Shown piece by piece: positions 46,585-55,492 of a stretch of DNA of 64,000 nucleotides (the first letter of the stretch is position 1; every line of letters begins with the position of its first letter). Source of the stretch: Sphingomonas astaxanthinifaciens DSM 22298 (lineage in GTDB: Bacteria > Pseudomonadota > Alphaproteobacteria > Sphingomonadales > Sphingomonadaceae); the NCBI RefSeq assembly GCF_000711715.1, contig NZ_JONN01000002.1:310001-374000 (forward strand), given 5' to 3'. The position numbers and the translations under genes are program-made. The notes beneath the pieces are model-generated. The model worked only from the letters and a program-made list of their open reading frames with translations. It made no database searches and was not told the origin of the DNA.

Positions 46585-47982
46585 ATGGCGACTGCCGGGT
46601 TGGAACAAGTCACCGAGGATGCGATCCGCACCGTCGCCCGCAGCTGCGGGTCGCTGTCGATCGAATGCTCCGACGTCGCCGGCTATGTCGCGGACGTCTC
46701 GCAGCGCATCGGCGGGCACCTGAAGGCGCTCGACGGGCTCGAGGAAGTCACCACCCGCCTCCTCGCCGACCAGGCGCGGGTCAGCGATTCGACCGACGAG
46801 GCGCGGCTCCTGTCCGAGCAGGCGAAGGCCAAGCTCGACGCGGGCCGCGAGGCGATCGAGCAGACCATCGCCGGCTTCAAGGGCCTGACCGAACTGGTCG
46901 TCCAGCTGGGCGAGCGGATGGCCGGCTTCGCCGCGGCGATGAACCAGGTGCAGAGCGTCTCCTCGACCATCGAGGCGATCGCCCGCAAGACCAACATGCT
47001 TGCGTTAAACGCCACCATCGAGGCCGCCCGCGCGGGCGACGCCGGGCGCAGCTTTGCCGTGGTCGCGGCCGAGGTGAAGAAGCTCGCCCACGACACCCGC
47101 TCGGCGACCAGCCAGATCGGCCTCACCATCAGCGAGCTGACCCGCGAGGCGGGCGCCGTCACCACCGAGATCAAGACGGGCGTCGAGCGCAGCCGCGCCG
47201 CCCAGCGCGGCTTCGGCCAGATCAGCGAGACCGTCCGCGAGGTGAGCGAGATCGTCGGCATGGTCGACCGCCAGACCGAGGGCATCGCCCATTCGACCAG
47301 CCTCATCCAGTCGAGCGTCGACCGGGTGAAGGCCAGCCTCACCGATTTCGCCGAGGACGCGCGCGAGAATGGCGGGGCCCTCGGGGTCGCCCAGCAGCGC
47401 CTCGCCAAGCTCGAGATGCTCTCGGCGACCATGCTCGACACGCTCGCCAACAGCGGTGCCGAGATCGACGACACGCCGATGATCATCCTCGCCCAGGACG
47501 CCATGCGCGCCATCGCCGAGGCGACCGAGCGCGGGATCACCAAGGGCGAGATCTCGATGGATGACGTCTTCGACCGGACCTACGTGCCGATCCCCGGCCG
47601 CAACCCGGTACAGTACGACAATCGCTTCTGCGACTATGCCGACGAGCACATCCGTCCGATCCTCGACCGCTTCAAGATGAAGGACGCGCGGATCCTGGGC
47701 TCGGCGATCACCAACGTCGACGGCTTCCTGCCGACCCATTTGTCCGAGCGCTGCCAGGCCCCGGGGCCCGATCCTGTCTGGAACGACGCCCACTGCCGCA
47801 ACCGCCGTATCTTCATGGACGAACAGACCCGCGCCGCGATCGACAGCGACAAGGCCGCGATGCTGATGACCTACCGGATGGAGCTCGGCGACAAGACCTA
47901 CCCGGTCAAGAACGTCTTCGTGCCGCTCTTCATCAACGGCCGCCGCTGGGGCAATTTCGAACTGGCCTACCGCGAGGAGTAG
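46585..47982 (+). CDS. Soluble methyl-accepting chemotaxis protein with a C-terminal module
   Basis: The 465-residue product has no membrane segment and no N-terminal sensor. Residues about 60-290 form an MCP signalling coiled coil with the conserved hairpin [22 protein letters not shown]-terminal domain (about 300-465) with [46 protein letters not shown] and [14 protein letters not shown] follows. Comparable C-terminal modules occur in alpha/beta-proteobacterial receptors; the ligand is unknown. GAGGAAG sits before the ATG at 46585. It is 29 kb from cheAWYBR, the likely partner cluster. Confidence 0.88.
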   Translation: MATAGLEQVTEDAIRTVARSCGSLSIECSDVAGYVADVSQRIGGHLKALDGLEEVTTRLLADQARVSDSTDEARLLSEQAKAKLDAGREAIEQTIAGFKGLTELVVQLGERMAGFAAAMNQVQSVSSTIEAIARKTNMLALNATIEAARAGDAGRSFAVVAAEVKKLAHDTRSATSQIGLTISELTREAGAVTTEIKTGVERSRAAQRGFGQISETVREVSEIVGMVDRQTEGIAHSTSLIQSSVDRVKASLTDFAEDARENGGALGVAQQRLAKLEMLSATMLDTLANSGAEIDDTPMIILAQDAMRAIAEATERGITKGEISMDDVFDRTYVPIPGRNPVQYDNRFCDYADEHIRPILDRFKMKDARILGSAITNVDGFLPTHLSERCQAPGPDPVWNDAHCRNRRIFMDEQTRAAIDSDKAAMLMTYRMELGDKTYPVKNVFVPLFINGRRWGNFELAYREE

Positions 47983-48006
47983 GGGCCCACTTGGCGAGAC
48001 GGGAGA

Positions 48007-48849
48007 CTACCCCTTTCTTCGCGCCATGAACGCCAGCCGTTCGAACAGCATCACGTCCTGCTCGTTCTTGAGCAGCGCCCCGTGTAGGGGCGGGATCGCC
48101 TTGGTGGGATCGCGGTTCTGGAGGACTTCGAGCGGCATGTCCTCGTGGAGGATGAGCTTGAGCCAATCCAGAAGTTCGCTGGTCGAGGGCTTCTTCTTGA
48201 TCCCGGGCACCTCGCGCACCTCGTAGAAGAGGTCGAGCGCGCGGCCGACGAGGATCTTCTGGATGCCGGGGAAATGGACCTCGACGATCCGCTCCATCGT
48301 CTCGCGGTCGGGGAAGCTGATGTAGTGGAAGAAGCAGCGGCGCAGGAAGGCGTCGGGCAGTTCCTTCTCGTTGTTCGAGGTGATCACCACCACCGGGCGT
48401 TCGGCCGCCTTCACCGTCTCGCCGGTCTCGTAGACATGGAATTCCATCCGATCGAGCTCCTGAAGGAGGTCGTTTGGGAATTCGATGTCGGCCTTGTCGA
48501 TCTCGTCGATCAGCAGGACGGGGAGCTTCGGGGACGTGAACGCCTCCCACAGCTTGCCCTTGCGGATGTAGTTCGAAATGTCGTGTACCCGCGGATCGCC
48601 GAGCTGGCCATCGCGCAGCCTGGCCACCGCATCATATTCGTAGAGGCCCTGGATCGCCCGCGTGGTCGACTTGACGTGCCACTCGATCAGCGGCGCGCCG
48701 AGCGCCCGGGCGATCTCGTGGGCGAGCACGGTTTTGCCCGTGCCGGGCTCGCCCTTGACGAGCAGGGGCCGCCGCAGCGTGACCGCGGCATTGACCGCGA
48801 CCTTGAGGTCGTCGGTCGCGACATAATCATGGGTGCCTTCGAAGCGCAT
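48007..48849 (-). CDS. MoxR-family AAA+ ATPase
   Basis: The 280-residue product has Walker A GEPGTGKT, Walker B LLIDEIDKAD, the sensor motif ITSNNEKELPDAFLRRCFF and a helical end (LDWLKLILHEDMPLEVL). MoxR ATPases act as chaperones that mature metal enzymes or complexes and usually sit next to a gene for a von Willebrand A (VWA) protein. No such partner is adjacent here. The ATG at 48849 gives the typical MRFEGTHDYVATDDL start. It is convergent with the MCP gene and 29 bases from the next minus-strand gene. Confidence 0.9.
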   Translation of the reverse strand: MRFEGTHDYVATDDLKVAVNAAVTLRRPLLVKGEPGTGKTVLAHEIARALGAPLIEWHVKSTTRAIQGLYEYDAVARLRDGQLGDPRVHDISNYIRKGKLWEAFTSPKLPVLLIDEIDKADIEFPNDLLQELDRMEFHVYETGETVKAAERPVVVITSNNEKELPDAFLRRCFFHYISFPDRETMERIVEVHFPGIQKILVGRALDLFYEVREVPGIKKKPSTSELLDWLKLILHEDMPLEVLQNRDPTKAIPPLHGALLKNEQDVMLFERLAFMARRKG

Positions 48850-48878
48850 GGCCCGCGCGTAGCAGGCCGCGCGGGCGC

Positions 48879-49550
48879 TTAGTAGTCCTCCCGCGCCTCG
48901 CTGCGGGCTTCGAGCAGGTCGAACATCGCGCGGTGCTGGAGAAGCAGCTGCTCGGCGCCGAAGCGGATGGCGCGTTCGGCGGCCATGCTGTCGGCGGCCA
49001 TAACGAGGACGTCGGCGATCGAGCCTTCGCCCGGAAGCGCGCAGGGCGGAACCTCGACCGCGACGCGGTGCGCGGCCTTGTCGAGCATCGGGCGCAGGCC
49101 CATCCAGTCGGCGACCAGCGCGGTCGCGGCGCCGAGCGCGCAACCCTGCCGCTCGGAGCGCGCGAGGGTCTCGAGCGCGTGGCGCTGGGCGAGCAGCGCA
49201 GCCTCGGTCTCGGCCGCGCCCGGCGTGCTCGGGATCGGGCCGGCGGCGGCGGTCAGTCGGACGAGATAGAGCCGCTCACGCTCGAAGGCGTTGGCGGCTT
49301 CCTCGAGCCAGGCGCGGACCGGCGCCGGGGGCGCCGAGTGAAGCGCCAGCTCGATCACGCTCGGCTGGCGGCCATAGACGGCGCAGAGCAGGTGCACGAA
49401 ATCGTCGAGGTCGCGCGCCCGATAGGGGGCGAGCGGACCGCACAGGTCTTCGGCATGGGCGTGGCGGTGGCTGCCCGCCGCATCCAGGCGCGCGGCATGC
49501 GCCTCGGCCACCGCCGAGCCGGTCTTCCGTGCTGCTCCGGATTGCACCAT
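48879..49550 (-). CDS. Hypothetical protein, Ala/Arg-rich helical
   Basis: I do not recognise this 223-residue protein. It is mostly helical by composition, with no signal peptide, membrane helix or known motif. Visible segments include YRARDLDDFVHLLCAVYGRQPSV and GAATALVADWMGLRPMLDKAAH. GGGAA lies before the ATG at 49550; a GTG seven codons upstream is also possible. Codon use looks like its neighbours. It lies just upstream of the MoxR gene on the same strand and may be co-transcribed with it. Confidence 0.6.
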   Translation of the reverse strand: MVQSGAARKTGSAVAEAHAARLDAAGSHRHAHAEDLCGPLAPYRARDLDDFVHLLCAVYGRQPSVIELALHSAPPAPVRAWLEEAANAFERERLYLVRLTAAAGPIPSTPGAAETEAALLAQRHALETLARSERQGCALGAATALVADWMGLRPMLDKAAHRVAVEVPPCALPGEGSIADVLVMAADSMAAERAIRFGAEQLLLQHRAMFDLLEARSEAREDY

Positions 49551-49782
49551 GTCGTTTCCCTTCGTGTCCACTTCAATCAGGTGGGCTCGTCACTTAGGGC
49601 GCAAGCTATACCAAGCCGCGTAAAGACAAGGTTAGCGCGGCCTTAAGCATCTGGCGGAACAGCAGAATTTGCGCCCCGTTCATCGGCACGACAGCTTGCG
49701 CAACCTAGCAAACCCGTTACCAAGTGCCTGAACAAGCGGGCTTTTGCAGACGGCTCGGATCAGTTTTCGAGGGAATGGGGCG

Positions 49783-50571
49783 ATGCGGAACTTAGCTCTC
49801 ACGGCGCTCGCCGTCCTGTCGCTGGGGCTCGGCGCCTGCGTCCAGACCCGGCAGGTCGCCGACCTCCAGTTCACGCCGCCGCAGGGCAATTACAAATTGC
49901 TGGTGATGCGGCCGGACGTGACGGTCGGCTCGGTCAAGGCGGGCGGGCTGACCGAACCGCGGGCCGACTGGACCGAGGCCGCGCGCGCCAACATCGTCGC
50001 CGCCTTGGCCGCGCAGCAGGCCGGGCGGGGCGGGGAGACCCGCATCCTCGCCAAGCGCGACAGCTTCCCCGGGGTCTCGGCCGACACCATCGCCGACCTC
50101 GAGCGGCTCCACAATGCGGTCGGCAACTCGATCGCGTTGCACAAGTTCTTCGGCGCCGAGCTGCCGACCAAGCGGGGCAAGGGCCTCGATTATACGCTCG
50201 GCGCCGACGCGGTCCGGCTCGGCCAGGCGACCGGCTATGATTATGCCCTCTTCCTCCACGCCGAGGACAGCTTCGCCGACAATGGCCGGGTCGCGATGCA
50301 GGTGCTTGGGATCGCCGGCTGCCTGGTCGGCTTCTGCGCGCCCAACATCGGCGGCGGCGGGCAGGTCGCTTATGCCAGCCTCGTCGACCTGCGCACCGGC
50401 GAGGTCGTCTGGTTCAACGTCCTCCAGGCCTCCAGCCAGGTGGCGGGCATCAAGATGGGCGACATCCGCACGCCCCAGGGCGCCGCGCAGATGGTCGACC
50501 GCCTGCTCGGCCGGATGAAGCCGGGCCGCGACGTCCGCCGCGCCCAGGCCCAGGCCGGAGCCGCCAAGTGA
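49783..50571 (+). CDS. Lipoprotein of unknown function, first gene of an envelope operon
   Basis: A lipoprotein signal with lipobox LGLGAC begins this 262-residue protein, predicting membrane anchoring. The mature part has segments YKLLVMRPDVTVGSVKAGG and AYASLVDLRTGEVVWFNVLQ, the latter typical of lipoproteins that vary in stress or secretion contexts. No named family is certain. GGGAATGGGG precedes the ATG at 49783. It overlaps the M48 peptidase gene by four bases (GTGA). Confidence 0.72.
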   Translation: MRNLALTALAVLSLGLGACVQTRQVADLQFTPPQGNYKLLVMRPDVTVGSVKAGGLTEPRADWTEAARANIVAALAAQQAGRGGETRILAKRDSFPGVSADTIADLERLHNAVGNSIALHKFFGAELPTKRGKGLDYTLGADAVRLGQATGYDYALFLHAEDSFADNGRVAMQVLGIAGCLVGFCAPNIGGGGQVAYASLVDLRTGEVVWFNVLQASSQVAGIKMGDIRTPQGAAQMVDRLLGRMKPGRDVRRAQAQAGAAK

Positions 50572-51779
50572 GCGCCGAGGTCAGCCGCCGCGCGATGCTT
50601 GCCGGAGCGGGCGCGACCCTCCTCGCCGGGCCCGCCGCCGCCCGCATCCCGCCCGGGTCGCTCAAGCCTCTGATCGGTCCCGGCTACAAGGCCGTCGACA
50701 CGGACGAAAAGGGCCTGTGGCAGCAGATGGAGCGGGTCGAGGAGGAAGTCGCGGGTTCGAACATCCTCGTCCGCGATCCCGGCCTCAACGCCTATCTGCA
50801 AGGACTGATCGGCAAGGTCGGCGGGCCGGCGGCCAGGGACATGCGCATCTATCTCGCGCGCGTGCCCGAGTTCAACGCGATGATGTTCCCGACGGGCTTC
50901 ACCGTGGTCTTCACCGGCCTCCTCCTCAGGATGCGCGACGAGGCGCAGCTTGCCGGGGTGATCGCCCACGAGAGCAGCCACTTCCTCCTCAAGCACCAGC
51001 TTCGCTCGTGGCGCGACATGAAGCGCAAGAGCAACATCTTCTCGGTGCTGGCGATGGGCGCGGGGCTCGCGGGCGGCGCGACCGGCACCTATACCGGCGA
51101 TCTCGTCCGGCTGGCCGAGCTTGGCACGTTGCTCACCCTGTTCCGCTATTCGCGCCAGCTCGAGGCCGAGGCCGATGCGCTGGGCGTCAAGCTGATCGCC
51201 GAGGCGGGCTATGCGCCGTTGTCGATGTCGGAGACCTGGGACCAGCTCATCACCGAGCTCGAATGGTCGGCGCGCGAACGCCGCAAGCGGGTCGATCGCG
51301 GCTACAGCCTGTTCGCGACCCACCCGGCCCCGCGCGAGCGGCTTGCCGACCTCAGGGTCAGCGCCGCCGAACTGACCGTCGCGGGCCGCAGCTACGACCG
51401 CGGGCGCGAGCGCTACCTGCGCGCCATCGCTCCCATTCGCGCCATGCTGTTCGACGACCAGGTCAAGCTCAACGACCCCGGCGCCAGCAACTATATCGTC
51501 GAGACGCTCGCCAAGGACGGCTGGAACGGCCAGCTCCTCTTCACCCGCGCCGAGGTCAACCGGTTGCGCAACGCCGACAAATATCATGCCGCCTCGGCCG
51601 CCGATTATGCCGCCGCGGTCCGCTATCCCGATGCGCCGCCCGATGCCTGGCGCTGGCACGGCGTCATGCTGATGAAGGAAGGCCGCAGGGACGAGGGCCG
51701 GAAGGCGCTGCAGCGCTATCTCGCATTGGCCCCCAACGCCCCCGACGCGCCCTTCGTCCGCCAGTTGATCCAGAGCTAG
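50568..51779 (+). CDS. Exported M48-family zinc metalloprotease with C-terminal TPR
   Basis: The 403-residue product starts with a twin-Arg-type N-terminus (SRRAMLAGAGATLLAG), which could be a Tat or Sec signal. The zinc site HESSH (His134, Glu135, His138) and third ligand Glu199 (RQLEAEADALG) are intact. A TPR-like C-terminal part (about 335-400) resembles BepA-type outer-membrane quality-control proteases. Translation starts at a GTG overlapping the lipoprotein gene. A second lipoprotein gene follows after 12 bases. Confidence 0.88.
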   Translation: MSAEVSRRAMLAGAGATLLAGPAAARIPPGSLKPLIGPGYKAVDTDEKGLWQQMERVEEEVAGSNILVRDPGLNAYLQGLIGKVGGPAARDMRIYLARVPEFNAMMFPTGFTVVFTGLLLRMRDEAQLAGVIAHESSHFLLKHQLRSWRDMKRKSNIFSVLAMGAGLAGGATGTYTGDLVRLAELGTLLTLFRYSRQLEAEADALGVKLIAEAGYAPLSMSETWDQLITELEWSARERRKRVDRGYSLFATHPAPRERLADLRVSAAELTVAGRSYDRGRERYLRAIAPIRAMLFDDQVKLNDPGASNYIVETLAKDGWNGQLLFTRAEVNRLRNADKYHAASAADYAAAVRYPDAPPDAWRWHGVMLMKEGRRDEGRKALQRYLALAPNAPDAPFVRQLIQS

Positions 51780-51791
51780 GATAAGCCGCCG

Positions 51792-52415
51792 ATGACCCGC
51801 ATGCCTGTTCTTGCCGCCGCGGTCCTTGCCCTGTCGGCCTGCGCCTCGACCGGGGGCGGGGGCGGCTTCGGCAGTCCCTATGGGCTGGTTCGCGCCGGGC
51901 AGACCATCAACACCGGCTCGGGGGCGATGAGCGTCACCGCGCCGCGCGAATGGAACCGCACCCAGCGCAGCGTCCTGTCCGACGTCCGCTGGGTCGAGGA
52001 CTGGACGCTGAACGGCCCCTATCTCGACACGATGAGCTTCGTCGCCGGGCTGCCCAACGACAAACGGCTGATCCGGCAGGAATATAAGGCCGACCGGCAG
52101 GTCCCGAAATTCCGTTCCGACATGACCGCGCCCGAGATCGCCGCCTTGCTCGAGACGCTCTACCGGGTCGAGGGCGGCGCGGTCGACTTTAGGACGCTCG
52201 GCCTCGCGCCGCGGACCTTCATGGGGGCTGCCGGCTTCCAGCTCGACTATGAGCATCTCGACGGCGACGAGGTCTGGCGGAAGGGCCGCGCGGTCGGCGC
52301 GGTGATCGAGGGCAAGCTCTACCTCGTCAACGTCGACGCCGCCCGCTCGCATTATTTCGCGCAGGTGCTGCCCGACTTCGAGGCGATGGTCGCAAGCGCC
52401 CGCCGCCGCAAATAG
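51792..52415 (+). CDS. Second lipoprotein of the M48 operon
   Basis: This 207-residue protein has a lipobox ending LALSAC and a Gly-rich linker, then a compact domain with RWVEDWTLNGPYLDTMSFVAG and GAAGFQLDYEHLDGDEVWRKG. It is probably a membrane-anchored partner of the M48 protease. No known domain was recognised. The gene is the last of the three-gene unit. Confidence 0.75.
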   Translation: MTRMPVLAAAVLALSACASTGGGGGFGSPYGLVRAGQTINTGSGAMSVTAPREWNRTQRSVLSDVRWVEDWTLNGPYLDTMSFVAGLPNDKRLIRQEYKADRQVPKFRSDMTAPEIAALLETLYRVEGGAVDFRTLGLAPRTFMGAAGFQLDYEHLDGDEVWRKGRAVGAVIEGKLYLVNVDAARSHYFAQVLPDFEAMVASARRRK

Positions 52416-52427
52416 TCGCCGGCCGGC

Positions 52428-52601
52428 TCAGCCGATCGGGGAGATCGGGGTCGGATTGGGGTCGTTGCCCGGGCTCGGCGGCGATGGGACGTCAACCGGC
52501 GCCTCGGCGGGCGGGGTCTCGGGCGGGGCTTCGCTCGGCTGGCCGGGCTGGCTGGGCTCGAAACCGGGGGCGTCGTCGGGGAAGGGGGGAAGCTGTTGCA
52601 T
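52428..52601 (-). CDS. Small Pro-rich protein (57 residues), uncertain
   Basis: The minus-strand frame encodes a Pro/Glu/Ala-rich peptide with segments such as QPGQPSEAPPETPPAEAP and PSPGNDPNPTP. Third-position G+C is high, as in real genes of this chromosome. No Shine-Dalgarno is clear. Short Pro-rich proteins of this kind occur in other sphingomonads by my recollection. It fills the gap between the second lipoprotein gene and tRNA-Leu. Confidence 0.42.
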   Translation of the reverse strand: MQQLPPFPDDAPGFEPSQPGQPSEAPPETPPAEAPVDVPSPPSPGNDPNPTPISPIG

Positions 52602-52690
52602 GGGGGCGTGAACGAACGGAAGGCCCCGCCGGGTCCACCGCGCTTGCCCCCCGGGGTGAGGCTGCTATAGGGCCGCCCCTGAACGCTCGC

Positions 52691-52775
<85 letters not shown>

Positions 52776-52845
52776 GTTTCCGCCGCCGCCCCAAGCGAGC
52801 CGATCCGCATCACCTTTCAACGTTTTATCGGGAATTTTCGCCATC

Positions 52846-54441
52846 ATGAAGAGCGTCGAGATCGAGAATGAGGGCCTGAAGCGGGCCTACACGCTGACCT
52901 TCACGGCAGCCGAGATCGACGACAAGATCGCGGGCGAGGTCAAGCGCATCGCCCCGCAGATCCGCATGCCCGGCTTCCGCCCCGGCAAGGTCCCCGCCAA
53001 CCTCATCCGCAAGATGCATGGCGAGGCGCTGCACCAGGACGCGCTGTCGACCACCATCCAGGACGGCGTCCAGAAGCTGCTGGCCGACAACAAGCTGCGT
53101 CCGGCGATGCAGCCCGCGATCGAATTGAAGGACGGCTATGAGCCCGGCAAGGACGCCGAGGTCACGGTCCGCTTCGAGACGCTGCCCGACGTTCCGACCC
53201 CGCAGATCGACGGCCTGAAGCTCGAGCGCCTGACCGCCGAGGTCGACGAGGCCGCGGTCGACGCGCAGGTCCAGCAGTTCGCCAGCCAGTCCAAGCGCTT
53301 CGAGGACGCCAAGAAGGGCAAGAAGGCCGAGACCGGCGACCAGGTGGTGATCGACTTCGTCGGCAAGACCGCCGACGGTGTCGCCTTCGAGGGCGGTACC
53401 GGCACCGACATGGCGGTCGAGATCGGCTCGGGCACGCTCATCCCCGGCTTCGAGGACCAGCTGATCGGCGCCAAGGTCGGTGACGAGCGCACCTTGAACG
53501 TCACCTTCCCCGACGATTATCCGGCCGAGAACCTCAAGGGCCAGCCGGCGACCTTCGACGTCAAGGTCACCGCGGTGAAGGTCGCGGGCGAGACCAAGAT
53601 CGACGACGACTTCGCCAAGAACCTCGGCCTCCAGAGCCTCGACCAGCTGAAGGGCCTGCTCCGCGACCAGCAGAGCCAGGAACTGAACGGCCTCACCCGC
53701 ACCCACATGAAGCGCCGCCTGCTCGACCAGCTGGCCGCCGCCCATTCGTTCGACGTCCCGCCCTCGATGGTCGATGCCGAGTTCGCCAACATCATGGCCC
53801 AGCTCGAGCATGAAGCCAGCCACGAGGCCGATCCCGAAGCCGCCAAGGCCGAGATCGAGAAGGACAAGGACGATTATCGCAAGATCGCCGAGCGTCGCGT
53901 CCGTCTCGGCCTGCTCCTCTCCGAAATTGGTGCCGCCAACGGCATCGAGGTGACCCAGCAGGAGATGAACCGGCTGATCGCGCAGGCCGCGCAGCAGTAT
54001 CAGCCCAAGGACCGCGAGCGGTTCATCCAGTACATCCAGCAGGAGCCGATGGCCGCCGCCCAGCTGCGCGCGCCGCTCTACGAGGACAAGGTCGTCGACT
54101 TCCTCTTCACCAAGGCCGACATCACCGATCGCGCCGCGACCCGCGCCGAGATCGAAGCCGATCTCGAGGCCGAGGAAGGCCATGTCCATGGTCCGGGCTG
54201 CGGCCACGACCATGCCCATGAGGCCAAGCCCGCGAAGAAGGCCGCCGCCAAGGGCAAGAAGGCCGCTGCGGCCGAGGAGGCTCCGGCCACCGAAGCCAAG
54301 GCCGAGCCCAAGAAGAAGCCGGCCAAGCCCGCCAAGGGCGCGGTCGAGGCCGAAGCCGACAAGCCGGTCCCGGCCGAGCCGGTGAAGGACGCCGCCCCGG
54401 CCAAGGCGCCCGCCAAGAAAGCCAAGAAGGCTTCGGCTTAA
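52846..54441 (+). CDS. tig: Trigger factor with an extended Lys/Ala/His tail
   Basis: Trigger factor is the ribosome-bound chaperone and peptidyl-prolyl isomerase at the exit tunnel. The 531-residue product has the ribosome-binding signature GFRPGKVP, the FKBP-like PPIase domain (about 150-245) and the C-terminal substrate cradle. A low-complexity tail (about 450-531) carries GHVHGPGCGHDHAHE, a potential metal-binding segment, and runs of Lys/Ala. clpP does not follow directly, unlike in most proteobacteria. tRNA-Leu lies 70 bases upstream. Confidence 0.96.
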   Translation: MKSVEIENEGLKRAYTLTFTAAEIDDKIAGEVKRIAPQIRMPGFRPGKVPANLIRKMHGEALHQDALSTTIQDGVQKLLADNKLRPAMQPAIELKDGYEPGKDAEVTVRFETLPDVPTPQIDGLKLERLTAEVDEAAVDAQVQQFASQSKRFEDAKKGKKAETGDQVVIDFVGKTADGVAFEGGTGTDMAVEIGSGTLIPGFEDQLIGAKVGDERTLNVTFPDDYPAENLKGQPATFDVKVTAVKVAGETKIDDDFAKNLGLQSLDQLKGLLRDQQSQELNGLTRTHMKRRLLDQLAAAHSFDVPPSMVDAEFANIMAQLEHEASHEADPEAAKAEIEKDKDDYRKIAERRVRLGLLLSEIGAANGIEVTQQEMNRLIAQAAQQYQPKDRERFIQYIQQEPMAAAQLRAPLYEDKVVDFLFTKADITDRAATRAEIEADLEAEEGHVHGPGCGHDHAHEAKPAKKAAAKGKKAAAAEEAPATEAKAEPKKKPAKPAKGAVEAEADKPVPAEPVKDAAPAKAPAKKAKKASA

Positions 54442-54449
54442 GCGCTACT

Positions 54450-54537
54450 CGTCACCCCGGGCTTGACCCGGGGTCCCGCTTCTCGTTCTTCTGTTCGAAG
54501 GAAGAAGCGGGATCCCGGCTCGGGGGCCGGGATGACG
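54450..54537. repeat. REP-like palindrome downstream of tig
   Basis: The element has CGTCACCCCGGGCTTGACCC at one side and the matching inverse GGGGGCCGGGATGACG at the other, with an AGAAGCGGGATCC arm between. It forms a long imperfect hairpin of the well-known GTCACCCCGGG alphaproteobacterial type (general knowledge). Confidence 0.7.
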
Positions 54538-54553
54538 CACAGGGGAACAAGGG

Positions 54554-55492
54554 ATGACGGCGAACCAGCCACGCATCGCCGTGCTGCTGCCCTGCTACAA
54601 TGAGGAAGCCGCCATCGCGCAGACGGTGGCGGGCTTTCGCGCGGCGCTGCCGACCGCGACCGTCTACGTCTACGACAACAATAGCCGGGACCGCACCGCC
54701 GAGGTGGCGCGCGCTGCCGGCGCGGTGGTGCGGACCGAGCGCCAGCAGGGCAAGGGCCATGTCGTCCGGCGGATGTTCGCCGACGTCGAGGCGGACGTCT
54801 ATGTGATGGCCGACGGCGACCTCACCTATGACCCTGGCGCCGCGCCGGCGATGGTCGACATGGTGCTCGCCGAGCAGCTCGACATGGTCGTCGGTACGCG
54901 CCAGCACGAGGCCAAGGAGGCCTATCGCGGCGGCCATGTCTGGGGCAACCGCCTGTTCACGGGCCTCCTGTCGAGCCTGTTCGGGCGCAGTTTCACTGAT
55001 GTCTTCAGTGGTTACCGGGTGTTCTCGCGGCGGTTCGTGAAGAGTTTCCCGGTCCTGTCGGCGGGCTTCGAGATCGAGACCGAGATGAGCGTCCACGCGC
55101 TCGAACTGCGGATGCCGGTCGGCGAGGTCGCCACCGCTTATGGCGCGCGGCCCGAGGGCTCGGCCTCCAAGCTCTCGACCTATCGCGACGGCTGGCGGAT
55201 CCTCAAGGCCATGCTCAACCTCTACCGGATCGAGCGGCCGACCCTCTATTTCGGGATCCTCGCGGCGCTCATGCTGGTGCTCGCGGTGCTGCTGTCGGTG
55301 CCGCTGGTGCTGACCTATCTCGACACCGGGCTGGTCCCCCGGGTGCCGACCGCAATCCTCGTCACCGGCATGGTCATCGTCGCCATGCTCTTCTTCTTCA
55401 CCGGCCTCATCCTCGACACCGTCACCCACGGCCGCCGCGAGATCCGCCGGCTGGCCTATCTCGCGCAGCCCGCGCCGGGGCTCGACGCCTGA
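54554..55492 (+). CDS. Family 2 glycosyltransferase with C-terminal membrane helices
   Basis: The 312-residue product has a GT-A domain (VLLPCYNEEAAIAQTV ... ADGDLTYDP, DVFSGYRVFSRRF) with a DxD metal site (Asp of DGD). Two C-terminal hydrophobic helices (about 235-290) anchor it, as in dolichol- or polyprenyl-phosphate glycosyltransferases. The acceptor is unknown. It overlaps proB by one base, so the three genes 54554-57812 form an operon. Confidence 0.88.
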   Translation: MTANQPRIAVLLPCYNEEAAIAQTVAGFRAALPTATVYVYDNNSRDRTAEVARAAGAVVRTERQQGKGHVVRRMFADVEADVYVMADGDLTYDPGAAPAMVDMVLAEQLDMVVGTRQHEAKEAYRGGHVWGNRLFTGLLSSLFGRSFTDVFSGYRVFSRRFVKSFPVLSAGFEIETEMSVHALELRMPVGEVATAYGARPEGSASKLSTYRDGWRILKAMLNLYRIERPTLYFGILAALMLVLAVLLSVPLVLTYLDTGLVPRVPTAILVTGMVIVAMLFFFTGLILDTVTHGRREIRRLAYLAQPAPGLDA

